A DNA stretch of 64,000 nt from JABWCE01 sp964617955 (GTDB lineage Bacteria; Bacteroidota; Bacteroidia; NS11-12g; UBA9320), in NCBI GenBank assembly GCA_964617955.1, contig CAZTXB010000004.1:124001-188000 (forward strand), read 5' to 3'. Positions 61,871 through 64,000 of this stretch are shown here, piece by piece (the first letter of the stretch is position 1; every line of letters begins with the position of its first letter). The position numbers were made by a program, and so were the translations under genes. The notes under the pieces were generated by a model, which saw only the letters and a program-made list of their open reading frames with translations, ran no database searches and had not been told where the DNA came from.

Positions 61871-63808
61871 ATGGGCTACCCTCAAATTTTCATCCAAAAA
61901 TTAATAAGGCCTCGCTTTTTAATTTCGTCTGTCTTTCTGTTTTGTTTGGTCGTGGTGGCGATATACTCGTGCCAAAGATCAAACAAACAAGAATCAGAAT
62001 TCTTCTATCTCAATCACCATGATTCGGTAAAGTATGTTGGCATGGCCACTTGCGCCAGTTGCCATGAAGACAAGGCCAAAACCTTTATTCATACCGGAAT
62101 GGGAAGCTCATTTTACTTAGCTACTCCAGAAAAATCTTCAGCCGATTTCTCAAAAAACTCCGTGATCTACGACACCCTTAACGATTTTTATTATAAAGCC
62201 TACTGGGTTAAAAATGAAATGTTTATGATGGAATTTCGCATTGAAAATAAGGATACGGTTCATAAAAGAGTAGAAAAAATAGACTACATTATCGGTTCAG
62301 GCCAACACACGAATTCTCATCTCATAGTCCGAAACGGTTTTGTATATCAGGCACCTATGACCTGGTACTCACAAAAGAAACACTGGGGACTCCCCCCCGG
62401 GTTCGAGAATGGAAAAAATTCGCGCTTTAAGCGCCTGATCGATGCTGAATGCATGAGTTGCCATAACGCCATGCCACAGCTTGAAGCTAACACCGATAAT
62501 AAATTCGTAAAAGTAGGTTTGGGAATTGATTGTGAGCGATGCCATGGACCGGGTGAATTGCACGTCAAAATGCGATTAAAAGGACGGGGACCTTCACACA
62601 GGGACAGCATTGACCGAACCATAGTAAACCCGGCCAAACTCGATTGGCCGCTTCAAATTGACTTGTGCCAACGTTGTCATTTACAAGGAAATGCCCTGCT
62701 AAAGGAAGGCAAAACTTTTACAGCATTTAAACCGGGCATGAAACTGTCAGACTTTATGGAGGTTTTCATGCCTAAATTTCCTGAAAATTCTTCCAGCTTT
62801 ATTATGGCGTCACATGCGCAACGGCTGCAACAAAGTCAATGTTTTATCAAATCCAATCGCTCTGTTCATGTGCAAAAACTCACATGCATCAATTGTCATA
62901 ACCCCCATATTTCGGTAAAAGAAACTGAAGCCTCGCAATACAATAATGCCTGCAAGAATTGCCATTCAAAAGAAAAGGAGTGCAAAACTCCTTTGCAAGT
63001 GCAAGCCGCAGAAGAATTTAATTGTATAAAATGCCATATGCCCAAAAGCGGTGCTACTGATATTCCCCATGTTCAAATTCACGACCATAAAATACAAGTC
63101 GCTTCTAAAATGCACCCCGTCTCCAATGAAGGAATTGCTGGCTTGTATTGTGTTAACAGCCAAAATACAAGCTCTGAAACCCTGATAAAGGCCTATTTGA
63201 GTTATTACGAAAAATTCAGCCCTGACGCGCTCTATCTCAAAAAAGCCAGAGAAATTTTAGATAAACGCCTTCGGCCGGATCTTGAGGTGTATTATTGGTT
63301 TTTAAAAAACAATTTCGCCAAAGCAGCAGTATTTGGCTCCAAATTAGACTTGGCCCAAATGGATGCATGGACCTGCTACCGGATGGGCCAGTCTCTGATG
63401 AATCAATCGAAATGGAAGTCTGCCGAAAAGTATATTGAGCAAGCATGCAGGCTGCAACCAAAAAACTATGAATTTTTATTTAAAAGAAGCGTGGTTGAAC
63501 ACGAACTCAAAAATAGCATAGCGGAAGAATTAAGCCTCAAATCGGTCCTGGAACTCAACTCGAATCACACTCAGGCCTTAAATAACCTGGGCTATTTTTA
63601 TTCTAAAAAAGGAGAAATTGCAAAATCGGGGCGCCTTTATGAAAGGTGCTTGGTTACCAACCCCGATTATGTTCCTTTATTAAAAAACCTATTCGACTAT
63701 TATCTCTTTACCAATAATTTATCGAAGGCCAAAGGAATGGCCCAAAAGATTTTAAAACTAGAGCCTGATAACAAAGCACTTTTGAGCTTTCTAAAGCTGT
63801 CCACTTGA
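61871..63808 (+). CDS. Seven-haem c-type cytochrome fused to TPR repeats
   Basis: A 645-residue exported protein with an N-terminal hydrophobic segment (about 18-33) and a possible lipidated C34. Seven CxxCH motifs begin at C61, C194, C221, C266, C339, C361 and C385. They are grouped as one, a gap, then six, as in the cytochrome c554-like multihaem families. The last 150 residues contain tetratricopeptide repeats (NNLGYFYSKKGEIAKSGRLY). It is probably a periplasmic or surface electron-transfer protein with a TPR docking module. It lies 51 nt after the rhodanese gene. The electron donor and acceptor are unknown. Confidence 0.85.
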   Translation: MGYPQIFIQKLIRPRFLISSVFLFCLVVVAIYSCQRSNKQESEFFYLNHHDSVKYVGMATCASCHEDKAKTFIHTGMGSSFYLATPEKSSADFSKNSVIYDTLNDFYYKAYWVKNEMFMMEFRIENKDTVHKRVEKIDYIIGSGQHTNSHLIVRNGFVYQAPMTWYSQKKHWGLPPGFENGKNSRFKRLIDAECMSCHNAMPQLEANTDNKFVKVGLGIDCERCHGPGELHVKMRLKGRGPSHRDSIDRTIVNPAKLDWPLQIDLCQRCHLQGNALLKEGKTFTAFKPGMKLSDFMEVFMPKFPENSSSFIMASHAQRLQQSQCFIKSNRSVHVQKLTCINCHNPHISVKETEASQYNNACKNCHSKEKECKTPLQVQAAEEFNCIKCHMPKSGATDIPHVQIHDHKIQVASKMHPVSNEGIAGLYCVNSQNTSSETLIKAYLSYYEKFSPDALYLKKAREILDKRLRPDLEVYYWFLKNNFAKAAVFGSKLDLAQMDAWTCYRMGQSLMNQSKWKSAEKYIEQACRLQPKNYEFLFKRSVVEHELKNSIAEELSLKSVLELNSNHTQALNNLGYFYSKKGEIAKSGRLYERCLVTNPDYVPLLKNLFDYYLFTNNLSKAKGMAQKILKLEPDNKALLSFLKLST

Positions 63809-63857
63809 AATATTATAAATTAATATTCACACGTCTTTTTTATTATACATTTATTCC

Positions 63858-63865
63858 TAATTTTG
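63858..63865 (+). promoter_or_regulatory. -7 element of the rnpB promoter
   Basis: TAATTTTG, a perfect TAnnTTTG match a few bases before the start of the RNase P RNA. No clear TTG at the -33 position. Confidence 0.5.
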
Positions 63866-63870
63866 CTTAG

Positions 63871-64000
63871 CAAACCAGCTTGTCGCTTTCCAATATGCCA
63901 AGTTGCATTTTGGGGAGAGGAAAGTCCGGGCAACACAGAGCAGCACACTCCTAGAAATGGGAGGTTTTGGTGTCAAAAGCCAAAAACAGAAAGTGTTACA
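63871..64000 (+). ncRNA. rnpB: RNase P RNA (5' part; runs off the window)
   Basis: The catalytic RNA that trims tRNA 5' leaders. The universally conserved block GAGGAAAGTCCGGGC at 63915-63929 and ACAGAAA near 63987 identify it. The 5' end is estimated from the promoter. The window ends inside the gene. Confidence 0.93.

Overview
The window looks like a chromosomal segment from a Bacteroidota bacterium (Sphingobacteriia, Chitinophagia or an uncultured relative). Four things point there. Several secreted proteins end in type IX secretion (T9SS) C-terminal sorting domains with a PNP-type motif. The Bacteroidota promoter TTG-N19/20-TAnnTTTG recurs. Start codons lack Shine-Dalgarno sequences. The gene order tRNA-Thr/Tyr/Gly/Thr-tuf-tRNA-Trp-secE-nusG-rplKAJL-rpoBC is typical of the phylum. 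Most genes are housekeeping genes with good family matches.

Layout. 1-1.7 kb: 3' part of a large PKD-type T9SS cargo gene. 1.8-5.2 kb: tig-clpP-clpX behind a consensus promoter. 5.2-8.6 kb: a nickel/cobalt-exporter-like membrane protein, a START-like protein, and a PAP2 phosphatase coupled to an ArnT-like glycosyltransferase. 8.6-11.7 kb: DUF1801, DinB and sulfatase genes, with two decayed pieces of a mobile repeat. 11.8-14.8 kb: a coupled operon of ECF sigma factor, small membrane protein, CpxP/Spy-like protein, MbnP and MbnH-like dihaem peroxidase, which I read as a metal (probably copper) or envelope stress module. 15-24.2 kb: a 2891-residue tail-fibre-like surface protein with two repeat regions and a C-terminal S74 chaperone domain, preceded by a small T9SS cargo gene. 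24.5-26.8 kb: acpP-fabF-rnc. 26.9-32.9 kb: a beta-helix T9SS protein, a large T9SS protein with a leftover paralogue tail behind it, and a small beta-barrel protein. 33-46.3 kb: DUF3467 and the rpoBC/ribosomal protein/tuf/tRNA block. 46.3-52 kb: hpf, xer recombinase, rpsU, a LOG-family protein and mfd. 52-55.6 kb: an operon of M48 metalloprotease, barrel-like protein and lipoprotein. 55.96-56.32 kb: an intact 365-bp MITE-like element with 15-bp perfect inverted ends and a 7-bp target duplication. 56.7-63.8 kb: DUF1640-like protein, TlpA-like thioredoxin, ddl, PASTA protein, a T9SS protein, rhodanese and a seven-haem cytochrome/TPR protein. The window ends inside the RNase P RNA gene.

The most interesting items are the sigma/MbnP/MbnH operon, the giant repeat protein, the MITE-like element with its decayed relatives, a terminator-like hairpin that contains the xer start codon, and the uncharacterised M48/barrel/lipoprotein operon. 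I found no CRISPR array, prophage, integron or complete insertion sequence.
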